Shown one piece after another: positions 1 through 11,900 of a stretch of 64,000 nt of DNA. Each line of letters opens with the position of its first letter. Positions within the stretch are counted from its first letter, which is position 1. The translations under genes and the position numbers were made by a program. The stretch is from contig NMRA01000050.1 of the NCBI GenBank assembly GCA_002633005.1, forward strand, positions 681,820 to 745,819, written 5' to 3'. The stretch comes from Phoronis australis (Eukaryota; Phoronida; Phoronidae). Under the pieces are notes generated by a model. It was given only the letters and a program-made list of their open reading frames with translations. It searched no databases and had not been told where the DNA came from.

Positions 1-398
1 CTGCGCACTACGACTCCGTTTCCGTCATCTGCTCCACTGTACAATGAAGAAAATTTACTTCCTTTTTTAAAGAAAATGGAACCTGCGTGACGATGAAAAA
101 CCAGAAGCTGCTGGTAAGATGTGAATTTTAATCGAAGCCTTAGTGAATCACTCAGAAACTCATAATTCTCTCTTTGTCAAACCTTAACTTAAGACGATAT
201 CCAAAGCAATCTCGTCATTATTGCCAACAAGAAAAGCGGATTTGGACATTTGGGCATTTGAAGACAACAAATTTGTTAAGAACTGATTGCACAAAATATA
301 AAACGTGTAATAAGCATTACAAAAGAAGTAGGTTTCGCGAGCAAACGCTATGGACCGTAAACGAGTAGGTCTCTTACTTTAAGTTTAGTAGTTAAGTG

Positions 399-535
399 GT
401 GGTGGTGGTGTAGTGGTAAAGCACGCGCGCTCTATCCTTCGGTCGTGAGTTCGAGTCTCTGGTACTGGCAACCTTTCACTCAGAATAGATTAAATACCAA
501 GCAAATGAAATTCTCGACCCATCTAACAAAACCCA
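399..535 (+). mobile_element. tRNA-derived SINE (head plus body)
   Basis: The head carries RNA polymerase III promoter-like boxes: an A-box-like TAGTGGTAAAGCA near 411-423 and a B-box-like AGTTCGAGTCT at 448-458, spaced as in a tRNA gene. The acceptor stem does not close and no CCA-side pairing is visible, so this is not a functional tRNA. The 60 bp after the head (473-532) recur at 2564-2623 with two mismatches, which marks it as a SINE body rather than a lone tRNA pseudogene. The family name is unknown to me. Confidence 0.6.
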
Positions 536-1033
536 AATATTTATGTTAAGTCTTAAGTCACCATTCATGAACAGAACCCAAAATTAGCACCGTCCTGTTG
601 TGACTAAAGAACCATTTCGTCAGTAATGGTAAATGAACAATTGTTACTTGTGACAGAAGGCGGGTTGACATTGTTTTAACTCCCATTTAAACTTGTGATC
701 AAGCATTCGACGGCACATGACTTGCTGCAACGAATGGACTTTGCAAACGTGCATTCGAAACACCTATGGTATTTTCGTAGCCTGAAATTTCCCCTCCTTT
801 GTGAATAATACATGCGCATGAGCGGTCTTCAGTCATACGACGCTTCACGAGACTTTTAAAATGGATAATGACTGGCTGCATGGCGAAAGTTCGTACACGC
901 GCACACAGCGTTCACCTTCGAGGGGAGATTTGAGGCTACCAAAATACTCGACGTGTATAGATCACAAAATATATGAAAGTCCAAATAATTGCTCAAATAT
1001 GTGAGTAAAACACAATTTGTAATTGATAATCGT

Positions 1034-1039
1034 TTTATT
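1034..1039 (-). promoter_or_regulatory. AATAAA polyadenylation signal for the 1216-1887 frame
   Basis: TTTATT on the + strand reads AATAAA on the - strand, about 180 nt past the stop of the single-exon frame at 1216. The distance is plausible for a 3' UTR, but the hexamer is common in AT-rich DNA. Confidence 0.3.
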
Positions 1040-1215
1040 TGATAGTTTAACTTTGCAGATTATGACAAAATAATGAATGAAGAGGTGCAAATTGTAATTA
1101 AAAATTGAATTTGGAGTCTATTGATTAAACTTAAGTATGTACAACTCTGGATACATCTACGAAGTTTTTACGTCGTCTACGGTTGCAATGAAGAAATGAT
1201 GACACAAAAATAACA

Positions 1216-1887
1216 TCAGGCAGCAACTGGACGAGATAAAGTGGCCCGAAAGGGATCAGGGGTAAACGTGACGCGATAGGCTTTGAGTGTTGTGTTGCCC
1301 TTTGGATTTCCAATCCTCGTCATTCCTTTACGTCGATTTAACTCGAGCAACTTTTCTCTCAGGCTCTTGTTAAACATGTCAAGGGTCTGCACGTCTTTGT
1401 ATTTTTGTTTCTGCAATAATGTTTGCTGGCGCACTTGAGCTTCAAATTTTTTTTCAGTGACAACAATGGATGCGTGGACTTGATTCATACTCTCCAACTC
1501 CTCGCGTGTTTCCTCAAGTTCTTGGTTAAATGTTTCTTCGAGAAACTTCGTAATGGTTTCCGATGACTGCCCTGCAGGAAGGTTTCCAGTTTCTAGACAA
1601 ATTGTTTGAGACCATGCGTGTTTCCGGCACCACATTTTGCGCCGGAGTCTCCCAACTTTCTTAATAAAAATAGCAAGCTGAGCGATTACCACTGCCAGTA
1701 AAATAATTTCATTATTAAATAAGCAAAAATCGTGCAAAATATCGACGTCCGCTAAACAAGTATGATTGGCTCCGTCATTAAGTTGAAAATTCAAATCGCG
1801 TATTCCAAGAGAATATCTGCCGGTATCTCTCAGCAGACCTCCCGTACTGATCGAGGTAAAAGCACCATTGTTAGAATTTACCTTCAT
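1216..1887 (-). CDS. uncharacterised single-pass membrane, coiled-coil protein (possible terminal exon)
   Basis: This frame is open for 223 residues from the first ATG (1885-1887) and open a further 23 codons upstream, so it may be the last exon of a longer gene; a weak acceptor (TTATCAG) ends at 1949 on the - strand. Visible features are an NHTC glycosylation sequon, one hydrophobic segment around residues 57-75 (EIILLAVVIAQLAIFI) followed by a basic stretch KKVGRLRRK, and then a Glu/Gln/Leu-rich region around residues 105-190 that looks like a coiled coil. The positive-inside rule suggests the C-terminal coiled coil is cytosolic. The length and amino-acid makeup argue against chance. I do not recognise a family. 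Confidence 0.45.
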   Translation of the reverse strand: MKVNSNNGAFTSISTGGLLRDTGRYSLGIRDLNFQLNDGANHTCLADVDILHDFCLFNNEIILLAVVIAQLAIFIKKVGRLRRKMWCRKHAWSQTICLETGNLPAGQSSETITKFLEETFNQELEETREELESMNQVHASIVVTEKKFEAQVRQQTLLQKQKYKDVQTLDMFNKSLREKLLELNRRKGMTRIGNPKGNTTLKAYRVTFTPDPFRATLSRPVAA

Positions 1888-2563
1888 TGCCCGTACAATT
1901 CTCTCATGTGCTTTCGTCAAACTCAGTTGTGAAACGAACGAAACCTTCCTGATAAATTATCTAATGATATTTGTTCACATCTTGGAGGCAGCAGCACGTC
2001 ACTTTCTGTTATGTTATTTACGTCACGTCGAACAATGAATAAGCAAACATTTGACACGCTCTTGCATAATGGGACTTTCTTAACAAAAAAAATGCAAACT
2101 TGAGGTGGCATTCAACAGTTTTGCTCATTTTGGGCTTGAAGAACAAGGTCGAGTCAGCTTCAACAGTCTGTTCCACAGATGTACAAAACCTGAAAATATG
2201 AACTGTACACTGGGACAACGGCTTCACAAATCTGTCACAAAGTCTATTGAAACTGACCCTGAAGTCAATTTTTCATCTTTAACGATTACTAGAAATGCAA
2301 GTGGCTACTTAAAAACGGGCAAAAATACACCAAATCAGCAGTTTCTACACGAAAGATACCATTTGCATGCGTTTGCAACGAAGTGAGAGACAATGCATTC
2401 GAACTGCCAAACCTTTCCAGATTGCAGGAATCAGACGAAAACTAGAGTTTGAAGGGTACCTGAATTTCCTGATCAACTTCTCGCTTTGAAGCAGTAAATG
2501 TTTAAGACTGAGCAGAACGTTGGCCAAGAGTGGGAGGGGGGTTGGTGGGCAGAAATTGGCAAT

Positions 2564-2623
2564 CTTTCACTCAGAATAGATTAAATACCAAGCAAATGAA
2601 ATTCGCGACTCATCTAACAAAAC
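2564..2623 (+). repeat. second copy of the SINE body
   Basis: These 60 bp match 473-532 with two mismatches, and the similarity begins a few bases earlier (GGCAAYCTTTCACT). No tRNA-like head precedes it, so it is a 5'-truncated copy or a different element sharing the same body. Confidence 0.7.
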
Positions 2624-3596
2624 GGGCATTGTCAATGAAATTGGAACACTTATACTCAACTGTGGCTCAAAAATCTATCGAGTGTCTCCTTCATGCCTTG
2701 GTCCAGCCAGCGAACAATGTTAAGTACAACTCAGTTCTAGAATTTCGTCCGCTGGCTGGCATATGTTGAGGATGATTGCGACGCCAGTTTTACGCGCCGA
2801 AATTGGACTATGGGAAAACTTCGATTTTTGAACGCATGCGCTCCTGCTGAAATCCGATTGGAGCCCATTAAATGCAGGTATATTTTATGAATCAGTCTAC
2901 TCAACCCTACTCCGAAACAAGGTGCTGTTTGGCAAGGGTGTCAATTTCGTGAATTTCGTGTCTAGTGAAAGCGTACAAGGCGACGATTGTTGTCTCGAGT
3001 CGGAAGATTGGGGGCATGCACAGTGCCGTCCTTACCGATAATGTCTGGTATAGTCATGGCTGTGGGAAGAGGGGGATGGGGGAACGTACCCCCATCAATT
3101 TTCAGGCTACAGAATGAGACGACTGACATAGGCATTAGGGAAGGAGNTCGAGAAAAGAGGAATGGAGATACATGTAACAGAAGCAGACAAGTTTTAACAA
3201 AGAGTATTGTCAACTACCAGTGTTGATTTATGGCTAAGGCATTTTTGTGAACGGCCCCTAGGGTTTTGCAGTGCAGACCTTCTAATAACTTGAAAACGTA
3301 TTCATTCTTAATTATGCATAAATTGGAAAAAAACGAGAGAACTTTTTATGATTCTTATTTGTAAATTCAAGATGACAATTTTTGCAAAACTGCATTTATC
3401 CGAGGCCCCTTCTGTCATAGAGTACGCTGGAGTCATCTGTGGCTCGCATTTTCCAGTTTTTTATTGAAATTGTATTTCACTTGATAACAATTGGAAATCT
3501 GACAGAGAGGGGCCTTGGTGATAACATCAATTATTGCTCATTTCCTGTTCTTGAAGCTATGAATATTTTCATATTTAGGCGCCTCAGTATGAGGAA

Positions 3597-3722
3597 GGGA
3601 CCTGTTGATCCATAGCCACCCTCCTGTATTCATTCATATCCTGTCCCATTAACAGTTGGGACCTGTTGATCCATAGCGAACCTGCTGTATCCATTCATAT
3701 CCTGTCCCACTCATGGTGGGGA
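3597..3722. repeat. two-copy tandem repeat, about 62 bp unit
   Basis: The segment beginning GGGACCTGTTGATCCATAGC occurs twice, each followed by a near-identical CATTCATATCCTGTCCCA half. It has no coding sense. Confidence 0.65.
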
Positions 3723-3802
3723 CCTTAACCATGGAATCATTTCCTGCCCTTTTTCTGCTTTCGTGAAATCCTAAAATTGTTTATATTAAGAAAGTTCACC
3801 TC

Positions 3803-4125
3803 TTTTGAATGTTTATTACAAAATCTTCAGTATAATGAATATGCATTGCCCAGAAAGCGCCAAGAGGCATTATATCTGGGTTATACAATTGTACACAAAT
3901 ACATAAATTAAAAAACTGATGTTAAGATTACAATGGCATATGATTACGAATGTAAATAAATCATTTTCATACCCATTAAGTTATTTTACATGTACAGATA
4001 AATTCTATCCACTCAAACAAAGAGATTTAATATTAAAACGAAATTTTGATACTATTTCGAATAATACCTTGTTTTCATTTGGGTTGAGTTCTTGACATCC
4101 ATACAGAAAAAAATTAATTTTGTTA
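3803..4125 (-). mobile_element. LINE 3' end, copy A
   Basis: On the - strand this is the end of an open frame (stop at 4005-4007, preceded by LYGCQELNPNENKVLFEI) followed by a roughly 200-bp 3' UTR ending in AATAAACATT. The whole segment, coding and non-coding, matches 16606-16938 on the + strand. The last residues resemble the tail of LINE reverse-transcriptase proteins; that is an inference from general pattern. A hairpin in the 3' UTR (3849-3880) is conserved between the copies. The rest of the element is missing, as expected of 5'-truncated insertions. Confidence 0.65.
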
Positions 4126-4209
4126 TACATTTGAGAAATATCAGAATATTTTTTAAGCATTGTAAACCTGATGGAGGTCACCCCATGATGGATATAGCTG
4201 TCTTTCATT

Positions 4210-7200
4210 TCCAGTTAGAGGATGCATCTTTTTATGGCGCCCCTTTTTAGACAGGATTGATTTCGTCCTTCGCGAAGCGGCTCGGGCAATTGCTTCGTTG
4301 CCCCCTATAAAATATTTAATTGGTCGAGAGAAACACAGAAATGTTCAAGTGAAGAACACCATCTTCAAGACAGACGACTCGAACAACCAAAATTGGGAGA
4401 TTGCATCGAAAGAAATCCAACAAGTTTGAAGAACTCGTGGTAAGACAATATTCCTGATGGTTTTAAAACGACACAAAATGGTCATAGAAAACTCTCTTGT
4501 GTTGATCAGAACGTAAGGATTTTTGATGACAGTACGTGTACATGTTTGGCAATAGTAAACAAAGATTTCTGCTATTTTGGGCGTACTGTAACAGGCGACC
4601 ACTGGGATGGACCGGAATTTACTTTACGTGAAAATTTCTTGGGAGGGACCCAAACCCATATTTAATTCTGTTCTAAACAGTCTCGTAACTAATCTAAAAC
4701 CTGAATATAACTTAAAAAGCCGCTCTGTGGGTGCTTTTGGGTATATATTGCGTTTAGCATGTGACCGCCAACATGTTAAGGGGATCTTCTCCCTGGTAAC
4801 ATGCAGGAGTCATTCATTGGTTTCTGCATAATTTTCAGGTTAATGCATCCACGAACAATTTCATCACAATTGGAAGGTAATATTTTCGTTCCTGATACTT
4901 CAGTGAACTTAGATGTAGACTGAAACTCGTGAAAATATCTAATCACACGACGTCTAAACAGCTAATTGCACAAGATGATATTGCCAGTCTAAAGCAACAC
5001 TTTATAAAATTGGCGTTTTAGTGGTGAGTGGTGAATTTTTGCTTAGGCTGGTGAAGTTTGATAAGGTCTGTATCGTTTGCCCCCAGAAGGGAGGGAGAGG
5101 GGCGGCATTTTCAAGAATATCTGGGTACCGTGTTTCAACAAGAGGCAGTGTAACCTACCAGGGACACCGAACTCGCATTCTTTCAAAGTGTAGCTTAAAG
5201 TATGACCTTAGCTAACAAAGTGAACTTTCCACAAACAGGACCCTAATAGAGTAAATGTCTACCTTACGGTCCCTCATCCGAAATAGACACAAGTTAATCC
5301 GACGTTTTGGGAACAGTGTTCCGTCTACCCAATTCCAAAAGTTTCTTACGCTACAACTAGTTTCTGGTGGCTGCCTACACACAGTTAAGGGCGCACGTCT
5401 ATAGTGGAAAGTCGGAGAGGGGGGGGGGGAGGGGAATTGGCAACAACATGCAGTACTTAATTAAAGTAACTTAATTAAAGTAACTTATTTCTTTAGATCA
5501 GTATTGTATTTGATGCATTATACATCTCTTTCGACTGGGCATCATATTCAACAGTTTTTGAGTAGTAATAGTCGTTCTTTAAATGTCTCAGAGATTTTCA
5601 ATAAAACCCAATGTTGACAAGGTAAAATTCTACATGTACAAATGTGACGATCAATATTCACGGAGAGATTAGTTTGACACCTCTCAAGCGCTCGGTTGAC
5701 AGTTGTTCATTCTTGTATTCAACTGACAACTACTGTTTATAAAAACAAATTTACTTTTGTTGACATAACTTTGTCCGCGGTTCTTTCTAGGAGAACAACA
5801 TTTAAAACGGTTTATGTATAACTTCGTCTACGTACATGTAGTGTTTATAGTCACAGTCTTATATTTTGAAAGCGTTTTGCAAATGTCTCAAGCCAGGAGA
5901 TTTCAAGTAAAAATTCATAGCTTTTAGGTTAGGATCATCAATTGCAAACTAGGATATGTTGAAAATCATCCAAGGAAATCATTGCATACTTGAGTATAGA
6001 ATTAAAGGGTCTAGTTATAGCAGAAAACATAAAAAATAAAGTTTGATTTCTAGTATAAAGATTAGACCCAAAATCATGATATATTTTTGGTCTTGCGAGG
6101 TTTAAAAATTGAAACTGAAATAAAATCATGTTGTGGGTGGGAATCCGATCGCAGAAACAATATTGTTCAACTTCATTTGGTCCCAAGAACACCCACTTAA
6201 GTCGATGTTTCATGGTCTTTTACTTTACTTTCTTTCTTAGTCCAATATGTCTTTAAGGGTTTAGTGACCAAGATATCTGTTGTTTTCTAGCAACGAATAA
6301 ACACAAGAAGTGACTACAAGATTAATAGTTGTGCATTTTTACAGAGTGGACACCAATTCGAAGATTTATTAATATAGCCAGGTTACTAAGAATAGAACAG
6401 GATCGAAGGAAGTGATACCTCCAAGACTGCTACACCTCACAATGTTGTATTGAGACAGTAGATGGGTTGTTTCGGTGGATTTCAAAAGATGGGACAAATG
6501 TTCTGTAGCCTGGCAAGCTATTAAAATCTGCAACTGTCTTACTTGAAGAAAACCATCATTTTTGTATTCTGTCCTTAGTGTTTATGGTCTTCTTATACTT
6601 ACAGTGTATTAATGCCTGGGTATGTAGGACAGGGCAGGTAGAGTTTACGACCATTGAGTTTTGTCATTTTATTTATTTTGTAGCGGGGTGTTGTCAATGT
6701 AAATGTACTAGTATCATAATTGTGTGCAATTAAATGTCGGATTCGTCTGAATTGAGGGATTAACTTAGAGTTGGTTGAAATCTGTTTTTTGCTGAAGTGG
6801 AGTGCATGTACCAGTACGGTACAGTAACTTTGTACCAACTAGACATTTACCTTTTACTGTCACGGTGTGATTTTAATGGGTTATGGTGATATTTTGAAAT
6901 AAGTATATTTTGAAATAAATGAAAACTTTATTGTTTGAAATGGTTACAGTATCTCAATGTGTTGTTTCTGTGAACATTTTTCTAGTCCTTCTCGTTCTGG
7001 ATGGCCAGTAATATGGAAGTGTGCTTGTTAGTGACAGAAAAAAACGGCAATTCCCCCAAATCATGGTCACATTAAAGGGGTACATTGAGTGGTGTAAAAA
7101 CTATTATTGGTAAAAATTAATAATGCGTTTAAAACGCTAGTTCCGCGGCGTGCCAAGTTGTTTTACAGCAGAGTTTATAACACAACATTTTGAACAGTGA

Positions 7201-8420
7201 GTCCATGTCGTTTCAAACTGTACAAATTACCAGTTCGCTATGCTAAGATGAATCAGGTACTAGGACAAGTAATACCAGGAAGTGGTTATCTCTTCCTGGT
7301 AGATAGTTAAAGAAAAGTACCGTATCATTTATTCAGAAGTAATTTTCCTTGAGACACCTCAGCACCCCTTACATGCGTTTTATTTTTTGAAAAAAACGTC
7401 TGCAAAATAATGTAATTATTATTCCTTGGTATAACGTGAACTAGACAATTCTAATCACCTTTCGTTAAATGGGCCTGTGCAAATGCAAACGTCGACCTCC
7501 GGCTTCAGCCGCCCAAGCAGTGGTGTTCACCGATGTATACAGTATGTGCTTGTCTTACCAACCAGTACAGGGTGTTTTTGGTGTCGTGCATTCATCTTTT
7601 TTTCATTGAAATACAAATGTTAACATATCAGTTATTATAACTCTATCGTTTTGCAAAATTTTGCTGTCAATTTTTATTCAAACTGTCTTATGCCCTCAAT
7701 TCCGAATACGCACATGTACACAAACATGTACAATTCCATTGTTCAATACTTGCATATAATGACACGACTTTACCTGCACGCATATTGTTCATTGATTTCC
7801 ATGGGTTTCTATTAATTTTTTTCTACTTTGTGTTCAAGTTTTTCACTCGAACGCATGCCTCAAATCTTTTTGTTAGAATAAATCAAGTGGCGTGGGCGAG
7901 GTCAAGGAATTTTTAGATCCATACTAAAAACTTTAGGAATGCAGTGATGTAATGGCTCTCCGGAGAGCGGCCTCCTTGACAGCTGATCGTCTTGTCGGTT
8001 TATAAACAACAGGAACTGAAAAATAGGTAATATTCAATTATAGCGACGAAAAAGGTTAATCACCGTATAATACCATTTTCTAAACTTTATACATTTCAGT
8101 CTCTGGATTGTCTCTTTGACTGAGCCGGCAAAATCTCCCAGGCCCTAGCAGCACTCCGTGAGAATTTCAGCCAAAGCATTAGGAATTTTGTCTTTGCAAT
8201 GGCTTATATGGCCGTTTAAGCAATGCGTGGTCACAGGTTTACGTTGCTTTATGTTACCAAAGTTTAGATCCTCGTCAGTATTTAAAATTTCAAATTGTAT
8301 TCTGAAAATTCCCCCGGCTTCCATAAGGCCACCGTGCTTTTGTTTACATAGCGTTCATCATCAATATGGCGGACCGCGTGTCGCGCTGTCTGGCTTGCGT
8401 GTATGGTCGTGTCGTCTCTA
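4210..8420. other. intergenic stretch without supported genes
   Basis: AT-rich sequence with only short open frames and no splice-consistent coding segments. It contains a poly-G run at 5417-5426 and a short direct repeat of TTAATTAAAGTAACT near 5458-5488. I see nothing else to annotate. Confidence 0.5.
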
Positions 8421-8424
8421 TGTT

Positions 8425-8600
8425 CAGGGGCGGCCGGATCCCGGCACGATTTTGCCGGAGTTGGGGGGGCGGGGGCAGGGCAGAGTATTAGTCAGGACTT
8501 TGCCTGTCAGACATTCGCACCCCACGTACTGCCAAATGGAATGTGGGAGAATTTTAGGGGGGCCATGTCCCCCTTGGCCCCCTTATAAATCCGCCACTGA
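8425..8600. mobile_element. short MITE with CAGKGGCGG ends
   Basis: The left end reads CAGGGGCGG and the right end reads CCGCCACTG, inverted complements with one mismatch, around a G-rich then C-rich interior. Ends of this kind (CAG-GGCGGATC) are typical of hAT-like non-autonomous elements. Flanks share ATGT, but I could not prove an 8-bp target duplication. It sits about 340 bp upstream of the kinase gene start codon. Confidence 0.5.
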
Positions 8601-8938
8601 TGTATAAAGCTCATTGGTTCAAACCTTCTTTGGTAGTTCAGGTATCAACGAGTTCCCATGCATTCTAGCTCATGATTGGTCTTTAAAATGTCGTAGGCAA
8701 CAGATTTACATCTCCTTTACACGTTGACATCCGCCTTGCAACAGCAAGAATGAAGCTCACTCTCTGCGTAAGTATATTTCGCTTATCACGGTTGCAGGCT
8801 CAGCGACTGCCCAGCAGCCAGCAGCCTTGAAAATCGCCTCGTCTTGTAGTGCCATCTTGTGGTTCAAACCAAAAAATATCGTACTGTGCGCATGCCTAAT
8901 TTCCATGTCGAGGCGTTGCCAATAACCCAGGAAGCAAG

Positions 8939-8953
8939 ATGGAGAATTACAAG
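8939..8953 (+). CDS. STKLD1: STKLD1-like coding exon 1 (15 nt)
   Basis: ATG in a good context (CAAGATGG) followed by GAG AAT TAC AAG and the donor GTACGT, phase 0. It encodes MENYK, which joins exactly to the glycine-loop exon. Family members start with a similar Met-Glu-x-Tyr just before strand beta-1, which is why this tiny exon was chosen. Confidence 0.75.
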
Positions 8954-11900
8954 GTACGTATGTTGAGTCTGCAGGTTACTGTCAATTCACAGTTGTTGTA
9001 CCGATCATAAGATATTTGTAATTGTGTTTGCACGAAGAAATTTCGCGTACGTTCTCTATCAAAACCTCCCATTCTCAGTTCAGTGCAGGTACAAAGAATC
9101 TGCGTCAATTACCTTTATTATGACTTCGCCATGGAACAGGAACAGAGAAGTTAGAGAACACTACACTGTCAGAACCCAGTCGCTGACACACCACAACAGA
9201 GGCGCAGGGCCGTCGTTGATGTGTCGAATTTTTGGCCCAAATATCGACCCAATGCCCCTAGGAAAAGTACACTTATATCACGCAATATTCCCATAAAAAG
9301 GCCCAAAATTCTCATTCAATAAGTAAAAATTTCGGTACCGCCGGTAATTAAATTTTTAGCGAGCCAACTAGCTCAGTACGAAGACTATGGTCAAAATACA
9401 ATTCAGCGAAGTATCACTGTGTGTTGAGCTGTGTATGGAGATGTCCTTTAGATTGTGAAGCAACCACTGGTATTAGATTTAACATACTCCAATAATAGTA
9501 GGATCAGGCTAGTGTAGGCTGTAGCTTTGATAGCCAGCCAGCAAGCTGTATGAAGACTGTCGTTAAAATACAGCTAGGTACCACTGTGTGTATTTCGTCC
9601 ATAGACCCCGGAATTGCACGCAGCCAGGGTAGTTCTACTCATCACCTCGCCGTGAAACTTGTACCAACATTTAAAGCTAAAGAGCGGACGGGGTACATGC
9701 AAAATCTGGGAATCAACCGACACTCACCTTGCCCGTTACAGCCATTTAAGTGAAAAACAATGCAATAAACGTCATTTTCTTGCGTAACTCTCCGCCTTTT
9801 CTAACAATGAAAAGTATGTCGTCGTTTTGAAAACAGTACACTTGTGTTACGCGTACAATGAATTGAAACCAGTTCGGATAATTTGTTGTGACATGTATGC
9901 AAACTCGTGAAAGAACAACAGTTGATTGAAGAATCGGCAAAAAAAGACACTGGCCAACAGGTGATGCAATATTTCTTGGCGCCGAAAGCAGTTGCTAAAT
10001 ATCGCTCCACAACTTTAGCAGCAGAATAACGGTAGAACGGCAGTTTTTCCAACACCGTTGAATAATTTAGTTTACTCAGGGAAGACTGTAGTTGTTAATG
10101 ACACTAATTTTGTGTCAGATTTTATCTTACACTTTTTTACCCACATCGGTGCAAAGCTGTATATTTATATACAGCTCTATACCAAGGCTATAGCTTTGAG
10201 AGTGGGGGAGCTCAGCTGGAAGTTCTGCCTCTGAATTTGAAATTGATTTGGTTTCTTCATAATTTGACCATGCAAAAAAGAAAAACACTACAGAAATAAC
10301 AGTGAGGTTTAAAGTTGCAAAAGTTAATTCATTTATGAATAAGAAGACCCATTTACTTAAATGTATTGTTTTTCATAAACAAGTACTTTTACTTATTGGG
10401 AAACTGCATAGAACAGCATAATGTTGTCATATCTGTGGAGGTGTCTGAAGACAATGACTTTACATTGGACTAAATGGACAACAACTTTACACTTTTGTGG
10501 CAGTTTTATTTTTCCATCTGCCTGTTTATCTCTCAAGTTTCCTCCACTCTCGGTCAGATTGAACCTGTATGGTGCTCCCTCTAGTGGAATTTCTTATTGA
10601 ATACTTCGACATTTGGGCATCCACCTCTACATGTCAATCACTGATGTCCACACCCACTAACAGGAAAAGAACTTTAAGCATCCACCTCCTCAGGTTGTTA
10701 CTCTTTCAATAGTTGTTGCGATTATTTCCAGAGGCAGTGAAGAACTGTAACCCTTCTTTCTGGTTTTAGTGGCTAGTCATCAGTTCCAGATATCGCTATC
10801 TGATTCACCCTATCGGTGCGTTATTATTTCTGAGATTTAACAGCATTAGTTATACCTTTTTTGCATTGACGGTGTTCCTAACAAGCCACGACGGTTATAA
10901 CCTCTTGCTGAATCAGCCTGATGGTAGCCTAGAACTATGCAACAGTTATAACTCTTTCACAGCAATAGTTTTAACCTTTGAATTGGTTATAAAAGTTAAA
11001 CCTGCTTTGGTATATTATTTCCCATCTTTTGTTGGAGACTCTGCTGAGGAATCTGTTAAAGAATGTTTTATTAGTGATGGAAAATTATGACTAGCCCTAA
11101 GAAAACTGTAATGTTATCATGCTTTGGTGCAGTTTACAATGTCTCCTATTATAATCTGTGACATACCTTTAGAATTTTGTAAATGTCAAGTGGTTCTTAT
11201 CTCTAAGTATTCACATGACATACTTGTTGAAGAGTTGCATCTTCTGGGGCCTGTTTCGTGATTCTTGAGCCTGTTGGGTTTTGTCTTTTAGCTTTGTCTA
11301 CGGATGACGTAGTCTGTCTCATGCAAACAGGCTACTGCTGAAAGTCAGCAAATCTGTCTACAACTAGAAGTCAAAAGACAGAAATCCTTAGGAGAAAGTG
11401 TTTCGAGAAATGCAAAAGACAAGAAATCAACTTTTGGTTTTGGACTTCTTGCTAAAGACAAAAAAAAAACAGTCTCTGTGAAACAGGCTCCAGCAAGTTG
11501 AGCCAGGAGGAGCTGATCTTTTCCATAACAGCCTCTGGACGTCCAAAGAACTATTGATGCAATACCTGGCATTTTAGGACGAAGAATACCCGAGACAATA
11601 TCGATTGATGAAAAATTGTATCTAAGCCAATACTAAGATCACCTATCTTGTGGTCTCCACAAATCCAAGTTACGCTCCCAGCGAAGTCACAACTTTGAAT
11701 TATACCCACCTTAGGTATTACCGTAATAACTAAGAATGCCAATTACCAGAGTTGGCACCACTTTCTTTCCCACCTCTTTGATGAGAGAACCCCCTGAATG
11801 TCAAACCCTTTTACCATAACAATTTGATTTTGTGGCTGTTGGAGTTATCCTTGCTATATACTTTTGAAATTTTTTTATTGATGTGACCAGTAGTATTATA

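Noticed and set aside
399-470. Functional tRNA gene
   Set aside because: A- and B-box-like sequences are present, but the cloverleaf stems do not pair and the body is a dispersed repeat.
2105-2386. 93-codon + strand frame after the 1216-1887 gene
   Set aside because: Starts at an ATG-less codon, overlaps frames on the other strand, and has no motif or splice signals.
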